DNA of 64,000 nucleotides from Chondrus crispus (lineage: Eukaryota > Rhodophyta > Florideophyceae > Gigartinales > Gigartinaceae), in NCBI RefSeq assembly GCF_000350225.1, contig NW_005179180.1:1-64000 (forward strand), written 5' to 3'. The position numbers and the translations under genes were made by a program. How positions within the stretch are numbered: position 1 is the stretch's first letter; every line of letters begins with the position of its first letter. The notes below the pieces were generated by a model. It was not told where the DNA came from, did not search any database, and saw nothing but the letters and a program-made list of their open reading frames with translations. Of this stretch, positions 1-12,179 are shown piece by piece.

Positions 1-83
1 ACCCGTCAAGTGGCAACCAAAATTATTGGGACCTTTGTCAGTTTTAAGAGTAATGGGACCAGTCACATACAACGAATACCGAA

Positions 84-597
84 GGGGGGGGGGGGGGGGG
101 GTGTCGCGATATAGTGCTACCCTGTGTCAGTGGGCCGAAAACGGCACTATATCGAAGCAGGCACTGTTAGATAATGAGATTTACGGCTTTTTTGCAGCCA
201 CTTCCTTGCATCACTGCTCAGAAAGACCGCTCGCAGGACGCCATCACTCATGCTTTGTATCTTCACTACAGGCTCAAGTCTAATCAAGCATTTCTGTTAT
301 TAGTGGCTGCCGAGCCGTCGCATTGACTTCCTCCTTTCTCGCAGCTATAAATGCCAGCCTACACTTTTGCAGATGTCCAATTGCATCATCGACCCTGCCT
401 TTTTCCGCCATAGTCTATTCGAGGTAGCAACTGCATAATAACTTTCCGTGGCGGCAGTGGCTCTCGGGCAGTACGTCCATCCAACTGCCTCTCTGGAGAC
501 CCTTCATTTTTGGCTCAAAATGCGTGCCACCCGCAGAAGGGTAGCACTATATCGGAGCTGGCACTAACAAATATGGCACTATATCGCGACCCCCCCC
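84..597. mobile_element. MITE-like non-autonomous element with G-run/C-run inverted ends
   Basis: The left end is a run of 18 G (84-101) followed by TCGCGATATAGTGC (104-117). The right end is the inverse: GCACTATATCGCGA followed by eight C (576-597). The core motif GCACTATATCG occurs four times, once inverted at 107-117 and directly at 144-154, 544-554 and 576-586, which resembles subterminal transposase-binding repeats of DNA transposons. The interior has no convincing gene. No target-site duplication could be fixed because of the homopolymer ends. The family was not recognised. It could also be a repeat cluster rather than a mobile unit. Confidence 0.5.
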
Positions 598-1500
598 TGT
601 ATAGTGATTAATACAGTATTGGCACTAGGGATATGACAACAAGCCCCGGTCCCATATTAACCAGAGAAAATATATTCACTTTTGCACTCATATGAGGACT
701 AACTCTCCCATAGAAATTACTGTAATGTCTATCCGACAAAGCGTTATCATAACATATAAATATGGGAATTTTATTTCTTTTTAATTTTGAAGTCCACAGT
801 TTCCATTTATCATTGGGAGGTTGACTGGTTCCATAGTTTTTCTGAATTTAAAACTGAACGGAAACTATTCCGCGGAAATTTCTATGCCACTGGTATAAAA
901 CTAGAGTAAGAAAATGCTTAATGTAAGCAGACATTTTCTTTTGGACACCTTTATGTGCGTCAACGAGTTCGTTTTGGCTAGAATTGACGAGAACCTGCTT
1001 TACTTGCGGTTATGGACTTGTAGTTGCAAAAAACAGGAGTTAAATCGTGCTTTGTGTTGTGTAGAAAAAAATAAAATAACCTTATCCTCATATGAGGATC
1101 AACGGTCCGATATAAACTAGACACAAGTAATTTATTATACCATTACTTTCAATATACTTTTGTAAGCTTCTCCATAAATGCAAATATTTTACAGTCGCCA
1201 TTGGCTTGCGATGGATTTCTCTTTACACATGAAATCTATGTGCCGTTCTCTCCAGCTGAAAGTATACATATGGGATTGGTTTGGTTCGAGTATGAGCAAG
1301 AAATAACATTTGGGGGGTTTTGGCAGGGCGTTGAAAATTTCATGACAAAGAACAAGTAAACTTTGCACCTGCGTAAGTTGCCAATTGGGTGCACAACCAA
1401 TGTTGATATTTTTATGGTATCTCATCCACATCTAGAACTGAACCAAAAACCGACTTCTATGCATTGCAGTCATGTTGACGTTCTTGCAATAATATTGCAT

Positions 1501-1564
1501 GTGAAGAATATTATTCTTCACACTGTACAGTCTGTGTTGACCAACTGGTCAACACAGACTGTAC
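1501..1564. repeat. Two adjacent perfect hairpins
   Basis: At 1501-1521 the arms GTGAAGAATA and TATTCTTCAC flank a single T. Three bases further, a second inverted repeat has 19-bp perfect arms at 1525-1543 and 1546-1564 with only AC between them. Both could form cruciforms or, if transcribed, tight stem-loops. No U-run follows, so a terminator role is not supported. Confidence 0.85.
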
Positions 1565-2141
1565 GTTGTCGTCATGTGGTTCAGTTACGTGTTTGGAAGT
1601 TATAATCATTTTCATTCGCCGTAGAAACATCTAAATTCTTGCATTAGCTATGCTGTCTTTTCGATCCAGAGCACTATTTGCGTACAAATTACATGGCAAG
1701 AATTACCTTTATTGCTTTTGATGCATTTTATCATAAAACGTAGAAAAATGAATCCCATTTTGGCGTTTCTGTCTCATGTGGGAGAGAGAAGAGCCCATAC
1801 CGGACAACTTATGACTTCTCACTGACGATTTAAAGCAGAAGACGAGTGGGAAATGGAAATAGTAGGTTGATAATAATTTTAACGTTTCATTAACAACAGT
1901 TGACTTCCTACAGCAGGCTGATGTCAGGATGTTGATATACATGTCACGAGAGGGGCGCAACGTGTTTCGATGCTCTACAGTACTACGTTCTTACTCGACG
2001 CGGTTTTTCTATACATATTTTCGTGGTCAAAAACAGTACTGTAGACACTTTCGTTGCTGCACTCGTGAATGCCTCTCTCTATGGTATTTTAAGAAGCACT
2101 GAGATTATTGAGAAAATTGGTAGCAAATGAGCAGAGCTTTG

Positions 2142-2190
2142 ATTGCGCTAAAAATATTGCGCTAAAAATATTGCGCTAAAAATATAATGC
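2142..2190. repeat. 14-bp tandem repeat, about 3.5 copies
   Basis: The unit ATTGCGCTAAAAAT is repeated exactly three times (2142-2183) and followed by a degenerate part-copy. It is a simple AT-rich minisatellite with no associated gene. Confidence 0.9.
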
Positions 2191-4352
2191 TAAATGTGCG
2201 GAAGCATCAACTGAAGAGGAACGAAGAGTGAAGCTAAGTGTGGTCACGTAAAGAAAGTCTTCGCAAAGAATGATCCAAAGCCCATGCAAAATTTCTCATA
2301 ACGAAAAACTGCGTTCCCAGTGACCCTTTGCCTACGCAAAGAAAAATGGAAATGGTAAAATTGGGCAGCATTCATGAGCCTGCCAACATAAACACGAATA
2401 CAGTTCTCTTTAACACACTGTTTGGTTCTTTTAAGGAAAACAGCCTCCAATATCTACGTGGAGAGCAAAAACAGTCACCGTAGTGGTCCCATGCAAGAAG
2501 TGATGCATAGGTGCAAAATAAAATAGTTGGCGTGCTGCTTTTCATTGCTGCTAGAGAGTCCAAAGCCTTGATGATGGATGCCTAACAGCTTAGTTCTTAC
2601 GGTAAACGGGAAGGTCAACAGTGCAGGGCATTTGTTATTATTCAAAGATTGTGCGCGGTCGCTTGACTAGACCCCGAAACTGAAACTGCCGTAGCACGAG
2701 GAGAGTCTGCGTGGCAAACGCATGGATACTCGCAAATTGGGGGGTTTTCAGTGAAGGACGGCAGGGCTCCTTTCAAGCAGTAGTGGATAGTGCCAGATAA
2801 TCGAATCCTGGGTGGTCACGAAAGTGTGAACTCCTTCATCTGCTTGTGCAAGGACTATGAATCAGAAGCCATGAATGTTGTCTTCATTCATTTGCAGCAG
2901 ACCCCTGTCCGCCGAATGGCGATGCTCTGACTAATACTACAGTTTCGCGATTAAGTGCCATTTATAGCAATTTGACAAAGACGAGCGAGAACGATAGAAG
3001 AACTGGAAGCACGCGCAAATAGTGTGTGGAGAAATTTGGATGGTGATGTCTACACGTGTACAGGAATGTGTTGACTTGCATTTGTGGGTAGTCGGGAGAT
3101 ATCTATAGAAAAGGAGATTTACTCGCGCGACACAAGAAGGATGTTCTGACTGGCGGTCGGGAGCTATGTCGGGCTCACGTTGTGCCACGTGATACTCGCA
3201 CGCGGGCCTTGGAGCTGCACGGCACTGCGCTTGAAAACAGTACGAGTCCCGTTTTAGTCCCGGTTGAGATATAAAGGCAGTGTGCAATACTGTATGTCGG
3301 GAGAGTGCTTCGGAAATGAATGGGCGCTTGCATATGTGTCACGTGGAAAGATGGGAAGATGGGTTGCAAGTTGTGATCTCAAGAGGAAATACGTTGCTGC
3401 ATTGTTGGAAGCCAGGCATGAGTGTGAGTGCCTCCTTGTGCTTAAACGAGATGATACTGTACGAAGATGCAATGAAAGACTTCGTACTAAACGTAGGAAA
3501 CAGCGTCCACGCAGCCCTGGATAGCTGAATTGTAAATAGCAGTTGCGCGGGTGAGGGAGGTGGGATGCACTTCAGTAAAGACGTGCGGACTAAAAGATGG
3601 ACAGTTACAGAGCCATACCGCTACTGTACGTACAACTTGTACTGAGAGACATGACTAGGATACGTTGCAGTCAGGCATGGCTGTATCGTGAGCAATCCTT
3701 CGTGTCGGTATCATGACGGGGGAGTGTTGATTCTGCTGTATCTATGAGGTGAATGTCAATGGTTGGCGGAATCGTGGTCCAGTTGTTGTCATTATTTGCA
3801 AATCGGGTACGGCGTGTCCACTTTGCAGTTTCTAGCAGAACAGGCATTTTGCAATCGGATATGTATAGTTTATTTGAGCACACAAGGAACCTAAACGGCT
3901 GCAAGGGATCAAAGAGGCATGCGGGGCCACGATCAATTCGGGGAAATATAGGCTTGTCCTAGAACTTGAGGGTACATGAGGCGGGCACGCTCTAACTCAT
4001 TCGAGGTGAGCACAGCATGCAAGCGGGACACCTGCTAGCAGATGAGTGTTAGGACGTCGGCATTGTCTATATTTGCAATCGATTTACGAAGCGCAGTAGA
4101 TAATACCTGCATGGGCGGAGCAGCTAGAAATAGCAGCACAGAGGCGGCAGCCCAGCGCTTCGTACTGAATAGTATTGCATCCTTTCAGTCCGTTGAGTCT
4201 CCTCTTTGACTATCCGCTCCTTTGCTCCCTCTACGACATGGCGCCCCACACGAAAACAGTACAGTTGCATGGGGTTGATGTCTACATTCCAACTGGGAGG
4301 AGGGGATGCGTGAGCGGACACGCATTGCCGTCATTGTGCATCAAGGACTGAG

Positions 4353-4850
4353 ATGGGGAAATCTGGCCATCTGGTTGGCAGTGGTGCTGCAGAAAGGGGC
4401 AAAATGTTATGCATAGCTTTCTATGGTCCTTTTTTGAGGTTGCCATGTCATGGAATAGTTAATGAAGCAATGTCGGTGAGGGTCGCACCGCAGGACGTGG
4501 TTGGACCGCATGTCAGATTGGGTTCAATTAATCATCTGCTTTCACAGAGTGTGACAGGGTTATGGAGGGCCTTGTCGAGAGCGAGCGATCATTTTTGGCG
4601 AAAGCGGGGGGTGCGGGGTGGCGGGGATACGTTAGGATATTCATCGGAGGGAGAGGTACCCGGAAGACGATTCGCTGTTTTCGATATACTGCATGGGTAT
4701 TGTACGGTAGAGAGGGGTGCTGCCTTCAGAACCAATCAGGTAGATCAAAAATTCTACAAAAAGTTGTTATTAAAACCCATCTTTAAAGGCGCCGCATCGC
4801 ATGCCCAGCTAACGAGCATCGCCAATAATTTTGCGTGGCAAAGCATTTAA
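4353..4850 (+). CDS. Doubtful open frame, 165 codons
   Basis: An ATG-initiated frame of 165 codons with no recognised domain, signal peptide or membrane segment. The product is basic with scattered Gly and Arg. Frames of similar length lie just downstream on both strands (4783-5208 minus, 4835-5221 plus), which shows that stop-poor stretches arise here by chance. Kept only because it is the longest plus-strand ATG frame of the first 8 kb; it is probably not a gene. Confidence 0.15.
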   Translation: MGKSGHLVGSGAAERGKMLCIAFYGPFLRLPCHGIVNEAMSVRVAPQDVVGPHVRLGSINHLLSQSVTGLWRALSRASDHFWRKRGVRGGGDTLGYSSEGEVPGRRFAVFDILHGYCTVERGAAFRTNQVDQKFYKKLLLKPIFKGAASHAQLTSIANNFAWQSI

Positions 4851-7740
4851 ACGCGTGCCGACATGATGGACCACGTTGGAGGTTAAAACTAGCATGTCTA
4901 TATAGATCTGTGACGTCGTATACACGCAAGCCAAAGTGGTCTATTTCTGATTGGCCAGTAGCATTACTGGCCCCTGACACTGAAAACAAGGCGCCGTCGT
5001 CGGCACGCCATTCGTTCGTCAGGGGTTCCGATGCCGTTCTCACATCAAGAGTGCGTGAGTCTTCAACTTCAAAGCACAGCACCTCAAACGCCGCCCTTCT
5101 TGCCCAATGTACCCACTTCCAGGTTGTACGTTTTGGATTCCATTGGATAATATCCCATCGCCCAGTGTCTTGTACGGTACAAGTATCCAAGCAGCAACGA
5201 TACCGCACTTTGTCGACCTGATATGGTGCCGTGACGTCAGTAGTGTCCTAGCATGTGTCCATAGGGCACTAGTGTAAAGTGCACTTTACTGTGCTCGAGT
5301 ACAAGCCTGCTTTGCAACGAATCGTCAGTTTTCGCATGATTACAGCAGATGCACAAGCGTTATCATTTTTAGAATGGTTGTGAACAACGGCAGTCGAGTT
5401 TTTTGAAGAGTAAGAAAACTAGCGGGACGTATCGAGAATGTTTACAGCATGGGCAAATTGGAAACGCTGGCAGTAAATTGATGACACTCACCACCGCCTA
5501 TCGAAGGGTTGTGGGGGAAGGATACTTGTACTGTACATGTCCTTCATTTGCTTCACTGAGCCGTGCATGAGGAATGTTGGGGCTTGCGGTGGTGGGTAGA
5601 GATAGGGGCATGACTTTACAGTTTTGCCAGCAGATACCGCACCGCGCTGTAGGAGCGGACTTGTATTGTGCGTTTCACAACAAGCAAATGGACTGCCCTA
5701 TTTTTCAAGGAACAGGGCCTGTCGAATAATGGGGTCGTCGTTGCTGTCGAGGCATCTACGGGAGAATGGTCCATCGAGAGGGGCTGGACTGGATGAGAGA
5801 TGTCCCTGTTTGTTTCGAGATAGAAGCATACGACGATGATACCGCAGCTGGTCACACAGTAAACTTGCGCTTCAGCGTGGCAGGCTGGGGCTGGGTGTTG
5901 TCGTATAATAACTCCTCGTGGGGAACTGGGGGTCGGGCCGGGCGGGGTGCGCAGGGTCGGTTCATAGAGATCCGCCGCTGTGATGTCTCAGCGTCGAATC
6001 GTTGCGGAGTGTGTGTAAATGCTCTAGGCGGGCCGTCGAAAACCTCTTGTTTTGGACAGCTCCAATGAGTCTCCCATTCCATTGCGCCGTTGAGAGGACG
6101 CCGTTGATTCCAATTCAGATGTGCACAGAAAAAGCGCCCCACAGATGAAGCAAATATTGGTCAGGTGTCTTAAACCCAACCTCGAAGGCCCTAGTTCCAA
6201 CCCTGACACCGCCCGTCGGTCTGCACTGACACCCCCGTCAGCGCTGTCTCTAGCTTTCGTCACCCAGCCAGCATGCGGAGCAAGGCCAGGCCGTGTTCGT
6301 GCCAGCACCAGTATCATCTCTCACTTATCTTGACAATGTGCACAGGATATGACGCAAGTCTCATGCGGCTGACTTCATCACACCTAACGGGGCAGAAACT
6401 GCGACGAACGCGCCAGCGCTTGTTGTGTGTTGTTTCGCTAGGTCACGCATCTTAAAAGGGCAACTCGCGAGGCAGCGTAAGCTTTTTTTTTTTTTTTTTT
6501 TGCTGTCCTGAAGGTTTCGTGATGAGGATCAGCCGCTGGACAGATCTGTTACAGTCAGCGTACTGTCTGACGATTGACTAGAATACTGCACTGTACACTA
6601 GTGGCATTTGAGCTGGCACCAACTCAAGTGCTACGGAGAGTCATGCGGTGTATGCAGTACGAGGAATGAAACGTAGCGCAGAAGGTGTCCGTAGATAGGA
6701 AAGTTACAGCTAAATACGCTAACGAGTAGCCGTAAAATTAGATCCAAGATGCTGCCACAGCATCGTAGTGTACAGTAGATACACGTCGTACTTTTTCTTT
6801 ACCATGTAGCAGCGAGAGGAGGCACAGCGGTGGAAACATGCGGCACACTCGGTGAGCGCGTGTTGTCAGACTGATTCTTCAGAGAAAAACGAGACCGGCA
6901 TTGCGGCAGATCTGCGGATTTGCACGCTGCGCATCAGGTGACTGTAACTGTCCAGTGGGTGCGGGGAGGTTGGGAGTGAGCGGGATGTTTACAAGTTAGA
7001 ACTGAGCGCTTGTGATGACAAGAGGGTGTGAAGGTTTATCGGACAAAGGGTATCGATTGGCAATTTCATCTGCCTCCCTGTCCAGCTGGACACAGGCCGG
7101 CGGCACGGAGAGGTCGGTGGAAAGGAAAGATGGCGTGAAGAAGCACCTCATGGAATTGTAAGAGAAGAGTTGATGTCTACTGTACTGTGGTTGTACGTGA
7201 TGAGACACATTGCATCTGAGTGCGGCCATCAGAAATCCAGGAGGTGAGGGAAGAAAATATTGACTGGATGAGGGAAGGTTGTTTCGTTGCCGAAAGTTGG
7301 TTGAATGGGTCAAGAGTTTCTCTACTAAGGCCTTTTGCAAGATTGCAGGGGGAGGTGCCGAAGTCTTGAGAAGGTCTGGCCTTGTCATGCTGGTGGGAGA
7401 GGCGAGCACTCCGTGTCAAAGCTTAGCAGACAAGGAGCAAAACTGTAAGGCTTGTGTGATAGTTTTGGTATGAGAATTGTAAGCGTGCGACCAGCAATGC
7501 CGCGCAGAAAACAATGCTCGGAGAGAGTTGTGACGATACCACTAGTGGCGACTATCCATGGCCGTATGTGGTTCTTGATGCACATTTGGAACCATATAGT
7601 TCATATGGAAACGCAGGAAAAAAGTACTGTCTAGTTTGAGTGGCGCGTGTTGAAATAATAAAATATAAGCACTAACATGCTTTTTTGAATGTTTCTCTCC
7701 AGCCGGTTAATTTATCGTATCGTAACCAGAAAATGCTATT
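4851..7740. other. Intergenic DNA, no supported gene
   Basis: Contains only short open frames on both strands, including a minus-strand frame of 137 codons at 6996-7409 with no recognisable domain. A run of 19 T lies at 6483-6501. The stretch 5930-5960 is G-rich. No RNA gene or clear mobile element was recognised. Confidence 0.45.
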
Positions 7741-8446
7741 TACGTTTTTAATCCCTTCCCCCCGCACCCCCCCGCCTCCCCCCCAAGCTTCCTTACTTCC
7801 TTCAGCTTATAACTTCGGCAGTGCCCCGCCCCGCCTGCAGTACGCCCCGACCCCCATCGATTTCTATGTAAGGATTCTTCCTCGAAAACCGGCACCTCCT
7901 AACGCTCAGTTTTCCCACATTCCTTTATCCATACCTTTCTCACCCGCAGGCACGACTGTGTCTTCAGCAACCTCTCGCGACCCCTCTCCGTTTCGTCACT
8001 GCTCCTTGCAGTCTCCTCAGTTCCTTGTCCACCCGGCTGACTCCACAACAAGTCCGCAGGGATCTCATGCTCTCCCTTCTTGTTTAAAACCCACTCGTCT
8101 ACAACGTCACAGCATGCTTGTTTCTTCTTTGACTCTCTCCAAGTTTCACATCCTACCTACGTCTGCCGTCGTTTCTCCTCTTCACCCTTTATAATTCCCA
8201 CGTGCAGTCGTCATCCCAGCCCCCTCCACGACTCTCTCTCACCTTGGCCGACGACTCACGTCCCATCACCTTAACAGCGCTGCAACTTTCAAACTCTTCA
8301 CCATTCTTCAACCACACTCCCACCCGTCCCTTACCCAAGCGCTTCACCATTCGGACCGCTGCTACAGAGTGCAGGCCCCCATAGCCTCTACTCGTTTGCC
8401 CAACCTGGAGCGCAGCTACTACTGGAACGCCCAAGTTAGGCCCCAC
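7741..8446 (+). promoter_or_regulatory. Pyrimidine-rich leader/promoter region of the 8447 gene
   Basis: Plus-strand composition changes sharply at about 7740 to C- and T-rich sequence with several C-runs. It stays so up to the start codon of the downstream gene. Compact algal genes often have pyrimidine-rich upstream or 5'-untranslated sequence, and the strand bias agrees with the gene's direction. A plus-strand open frame at 7685-8194 is Pro/Ser/Leu-rich, as expected from C/T-rich sequence, and is better read as leader than as protein. No TATA box was identified. Confidence 0.35.
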
Positions 8447-9496
8447 ATGTCGATTCTATTCGAACCAAGAATGGCCGCCAACTCTCCGCCGCGTTCCGAT
8501 GGCCTCCCCCACTCACTCAGTAGCAACATTGCTAAAAAGAAGAGGGGCGGCAGGCAACTACGCCAAGTCGTCCTGTCTCCCGACCTGAAGTTTTCCATTC
8601 GTCAATTCGCTGGAGAAGTCGGGACGCCAAAGCTAATGGAGCCCACCGGATTTCGTGACTTTCGCGGCTGGCTTGAACGCGTCGCTGGGCCCTTGGCAAG
8701 AGGGTCGTGGTTCAAACTCGTTCACGCCATGATGGAAGAGACTGCTGGCGATCGTTTTCGAATTATGTTCATCAAGGAGGAGGTGGTTCGTGATATTGTC
8801 CGAGCAATTGTCGTTCCTAAACCGGGGGAGAGCGCCAAACTGGTCAGTACCAACTGTGGGAGACAATGTGCCCGCCCGCGCTCTGGGAATACGCTTATGA
8901 CCATTCTCGAACGAGTCCTCGTCGAGAAGGGAATTGTCTCCGAGGCCGATATTGAAATGTTCATGCGCGATCGTGCGGCGGCTCCGCACACATACATGTA
9001 CCGCGACCTACATCATCAACAGCAACACGCTGTTCGGGCTTCCGTGCCGTCAACTCCGTACTCATCAGGGCATCGAAGCATGTCTGTGGAGGCAATCACA
9101 AGCGCGCCTGAACCTCGCGTGTCACAGGCATTCAGATACCCATTTCCACCCCCTCCGCACCGAGCGAGCCTTGCCCCCCCATATCGCCCGAACCCCGAAC
9201 TTGGATATCGACCAGGCCCAAGCGCCTCAGCAAGATCGCTGCCACCAATACATTTTCATGCCGTAGAGGGACGAAGCACATTACCGGGTAGCGCCGAGGC
9301 TTCTTCTACTTCGACGGGACTTGTGTACTCAGCGAGTTCGCCCCAGACGTCATCAAGTCGATTTCCTTTTACCGGAGTGGGAACATCTGGTTCACCATTG
9401 CATGCTCCACTGCCGCCTAATGCAGCAACTAACCAAGAGCGACTGCCTTCATTCAGGGAGCTTGAAGACTCGCTGGGACAAGAACGGAACTCGTAG
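8447..9496 (+). CDS. Hypothetical protein, unknown family
   Basis: A long plus-strand frame with protein-like composition. In-frame ATGs lie at 8447 and 8471; the second sits in AAGAATGGC, a strong eukaryotic start context, so the product is 341 or 349 residues. The first ~30 residues end in a basic patch (AKKKRGGR), a possible nuclear signal. The next ~120 residues mix charged and hydrophobic positions as in a folded domain (including the stretches FRDFRGWLERV and LMTILERVLVEKGI). From about residue 180 the protein is low-complexity, rich in Pro, Ser, His and Tyr, and probably disordered. I do not recognise the domain. No introns are needed. A regulatory or DNA/RNA-associated role would fit a basic N-terminus plus disordered tail, but that is inference. 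Confidence 0.65.
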   Translation: MSILFEPRMAANSPPRSDGLPHSLSSNIAKKKRGGRQLRQVVLSPDLKFSIRQFAGEVGTPKLMEPTGFRDFRGWLERVAGPLARGSWFKLVHAMMEETAGDRFRIMFIKEEVVRDIVRAIVVPKPGESAKLVSTNCGRQCARPRSGNTLMTILERVLVEKGIVSEADIEMFMRDRAAAPHTYMYRDLHHQQQHAVRASVPSTPYSSGHRSMSVEAITSAPEPRVSQAFRYPFPPPPHRASLAPPYRPNPELGYRPGPSASARSLPPIHFHAVEGRSTLPGSAEASSTSTGLVYSASSPQTSSSRFPFTGVGTSGSPLHAPLPPNAATNQERLPSFRELEDSLGQERNS

Positions 9497-12138
9497 CCCT
9501 CCCAAGTGGGCGCTTTTGTTCGAAGCTACTGGAAACACATGGACCCGCCTGTTGTCCTCAACTACATATCGTCTACCCTACGGCAAACCCCCTTTTTTCA
9601 TTCTTTTTTGTTTGCAGGAGAAGAGCTTTTGGGAAGCAAATATAACGAACTGCTAACTCGGCAACAGCCAGATTCTAGCTACCTTATGTCGTCGGCGCGA
9701 CCTGTTCTGGCGTGCGACACCAAAGTCGCGATAATTTCAACTTGCATACGTAAAACAAATAGTTTCTTGCCTAGAGCTCACAGGTTTCCTGTGCTGTCTA
9801 CAAGCTTTCCTAACAGAATGTTGCAGAATATTGCGACTGTCGTGTATCTATGCCAGAATCCGATCTGTGAATACGTATCAAGAAGGGAAAAGCTCGTTCC
9901 ATCAGTTTGCCGCAGGAGAAAGCGAAGGCAATTGAAATAATTTTCGGGGTGTACAAGAGCGATACACCCGCAGCAGGACAGGATGGAATTTTTTTGGATC
10001 ATGAAGCCCGCAAGACACTCATTTTGTTATGGTTAACTATCTCCATTGTGCAATGCCGCGATTGGCAAAGGTAGCATTTACCTTCCACCAGATATTTACT
10101 GAAATACGCAAAAGCTTGGAGTGATTGGCCCCAGCGCTCGTTCAAGTTGCGAACTGTGTCGAACAGAACGAGAACATGACGATGTAGAAATAGAAGTGAG
10201 CGTCTTTCCACACACATCTCTGCGCAATGCAAATGGAACGCTTTACACAAAGACTGCGTTTATAGGGTCAAAGGTGGAGGCCATCGACGTCTAGAGTGTC
10301 GGGGACATCTCCAGACTCATCTCTCTCTCTCTCTCTAGAGGTCTAAAAAAGAAGGAAAATAGAATTTAAAGAGCGTAGAAATTCAAGTCCACATGCAAAA
10401 AAACTACATGTTCAGCATCTGAATCCTGGCGGGCCCTTTCGAAGGGTTTCAGAGGCTGTTACGCAAGACAAGGAAGGCGTCCACGAGGACACGTCGAAAC
10501 ATGCTGAAAGCGACATGACGATAATAGAGGTCGGCGCCATACCCGAAGACCACCTACAAATTTAGCGAGAGTGAAAGAGTGGTGCATGATGCAGGCGAAC
10601 GATATTGCGTGAAGGGAGTAGTTCTTTCAGGGTGTGGAAAAAACTACGCAATGGAGACGTATTTTAAGATAGAATCTCGTCGTCCCTTTTCACCTTTTTC
10701 ATCTTTCTTTTCATACGCTCGAGCATTTGTAAGGCTTGTGAGGATAACGTCTCGCGGGAAAGGGATGGGTGGAAGAGATGAAGGGGGGCCGAGGCCATGG
10801 CTGGCGGGACGTACTGTTCTGCAGAATATCTTCCTTTGACAGTGGGCACTCCACTGATCGATTTAAATTTGAAATGGAATCATGTTCTATTTGCTGCTGA
10901 GGCCAGAGAAATGGACTAGGGATGGACTATCTTACTGTACTACTGTAGTCAGAAAGCGGGGAGAGGTTTTGTATAACGGAAGCGCAGTTATGCCAGATGA
11001 CGTGAACGGCAGTTGAAGCAAAAAAAATCTCTTCGTTTGTGTTTTGGAAAAGTGGTTCTGCGATCAACGTGGGCGCTTTACGTACAACCGGGCGGCAGAG
11101 TTGGTCTTGCGTTTGTTGAAGCTTGAGGCAGCAAGGACTTTGAGACCATTACACTACAGCACACAGTACAGTATTGCGGTACAATACTGGGATAAGGTTT
11201 TCCTCAAGAAATGGTACGGTAGTGTGTGCGCATCTCAAGAATGGTATCCCTAGCTAGGGTGTCAGAGAAGGGCAGGGTGCTGGAGCAAGTGAGGAACCAT
11301 TTAGGAGGAGAAACGTGGAAACAAGAAAGGACACTACACCAGTTGTACCATACAGTGCATGGTGGAACTGGAAGAGCTTACAAGACTGTCTCGAAACATG
11401 AATGAAACATGGATTTCGTCACTAGCGTTTGTGGTGACCATGAGAGCAGGGCGAGGAGTGAAGTGTTACTTGCATGAGAACAACCCGTATGCGAGCAGAT
11501 GCGATTATGTTAGCGATCACTTGATACAGTCAGGGTAGTGGAGGCGGTGGCAGAAGGAAGCACTCGAGATGGGGAGGTTTCCGTGTTTTTGGTGCGCCAC
11601 ACTGCCAGGTCGCCTTGACTGCGGCTTGAAAATAAAGAAACTGCAAGATTTTGACTTGTTGCTCTCTGCGAAACAGATTTCAACCAGTAGAACCAGTCCG
11701 CTCACTCACTCACACCGGTTTCCGTGTTTCATAAGTCAGTCAACTCTCCGCGACTACATCTCACCCTTGGACAACTTACGGTATTCACGTGGTGAGAGCA
11801 CGTCTGGACACCACCACAGCCTAGTGTCCTCCCCTTTCTCACTCATTCATGTTATCAACAAAAACAGGGACACAGTGTGTGTGTGTGTGTGTGACCACAC
11901 ACAGTGCGCTTTCGTTTTTAGTCTCGTTCACAACTTGATAAGGAATGCTACAGTACAGTATACTGTAATTTACCACGGGGCACACGGAGTGTTTCCCTAC
12001 AGGCGCTCGCATGCTTGCCGTCCTTGAAACGGGCTCCGTTTTCAGGTATCTCGTTGCATTCCTTGATTTGATAAATTTTCGACGACTCGCAAACAGGAGG
12101 ATCTAGAAGTCCATCTACAGGTACCCTTCAGTTATACA
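9497..12138. other. Downstream flank and intergenic DNA
   Basis: Right after the TAG that ends the preceding gene, the same frame stays open for about 148 more codons (9497-9940). This could be untranslated sequence, a lost exon or chance. Beyond it lie only short frames. The stretch holds a CT microsatellite (about 10320-10336), a GT microsatellite (about 11874-11893) and repeated TACAGTA/TACTGTA words near 10935, 11163 and 11955. A 152-codon frame at 11569-12027 runs through the GT microsatellite and is not credible as a protein. Confidence 0.4.
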
Positions 12139-12179
12139 GCATGTGGTCGGCATCTAATTTTTAGATGCCGACCACATGC
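12139..12179. repeat. Perfect 19-bp hairpin with 3-nt loop
   Basis: The arms at 12139-12157 and 12161-12179 are exact inverse copies around TTT. It stands alone with no flanking gene and has the same size and tightness as the hairpins at 1525-1564 and 15034-15090. It could be a cruciform, a stem-loop RNA or a tiny foldback element. Confidence 0.9.

Larger units (their letters stand above)
598..4352. other. Gene-poor intergenic DNA
   Basis: No open frame here looks like a gene; those present are about 120 codons or less and have no recognisable domain. AT-rich stretches (700-1200, 1600-2200) alternate with more mixed sequence. The stretch holds a hairpin pair at 1501-1564 and a 14-bp tandem repeat at 2142-2190. 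TACTGTA/TACAGTA words recur (for example near 2036, 3290, 3454 and 3624). Short spliced exons or a non-coding RNA cannot be excluded. Confidence 0.5.

Noticed and set aside
2790-2830. Possible tRNA T-arm-like word (ATCGAATCCTGGG)
   Set aside because: No cloverleaf could be drawn around it. No tRNA, rRNA or CRISPR array was recognised anywhere in the window.
4783-5221. Overlapping frames of 128-141 codons on both strands
   Set aside because: No domains, mutual overlap and no sign of codon bias; probably chance.
7685-8194. 169-codon Pro/Ser/Leu frame before the 8447 gene
   Set aside because: Composition is what any C/T-rich stretch gives; no domain. Better read as leader or promoter.
11569-12027. 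152-codon frame
   Set aside because: It reads through a GT microsatellite as Cys-Val repeats, which is typical of a spurious frame.
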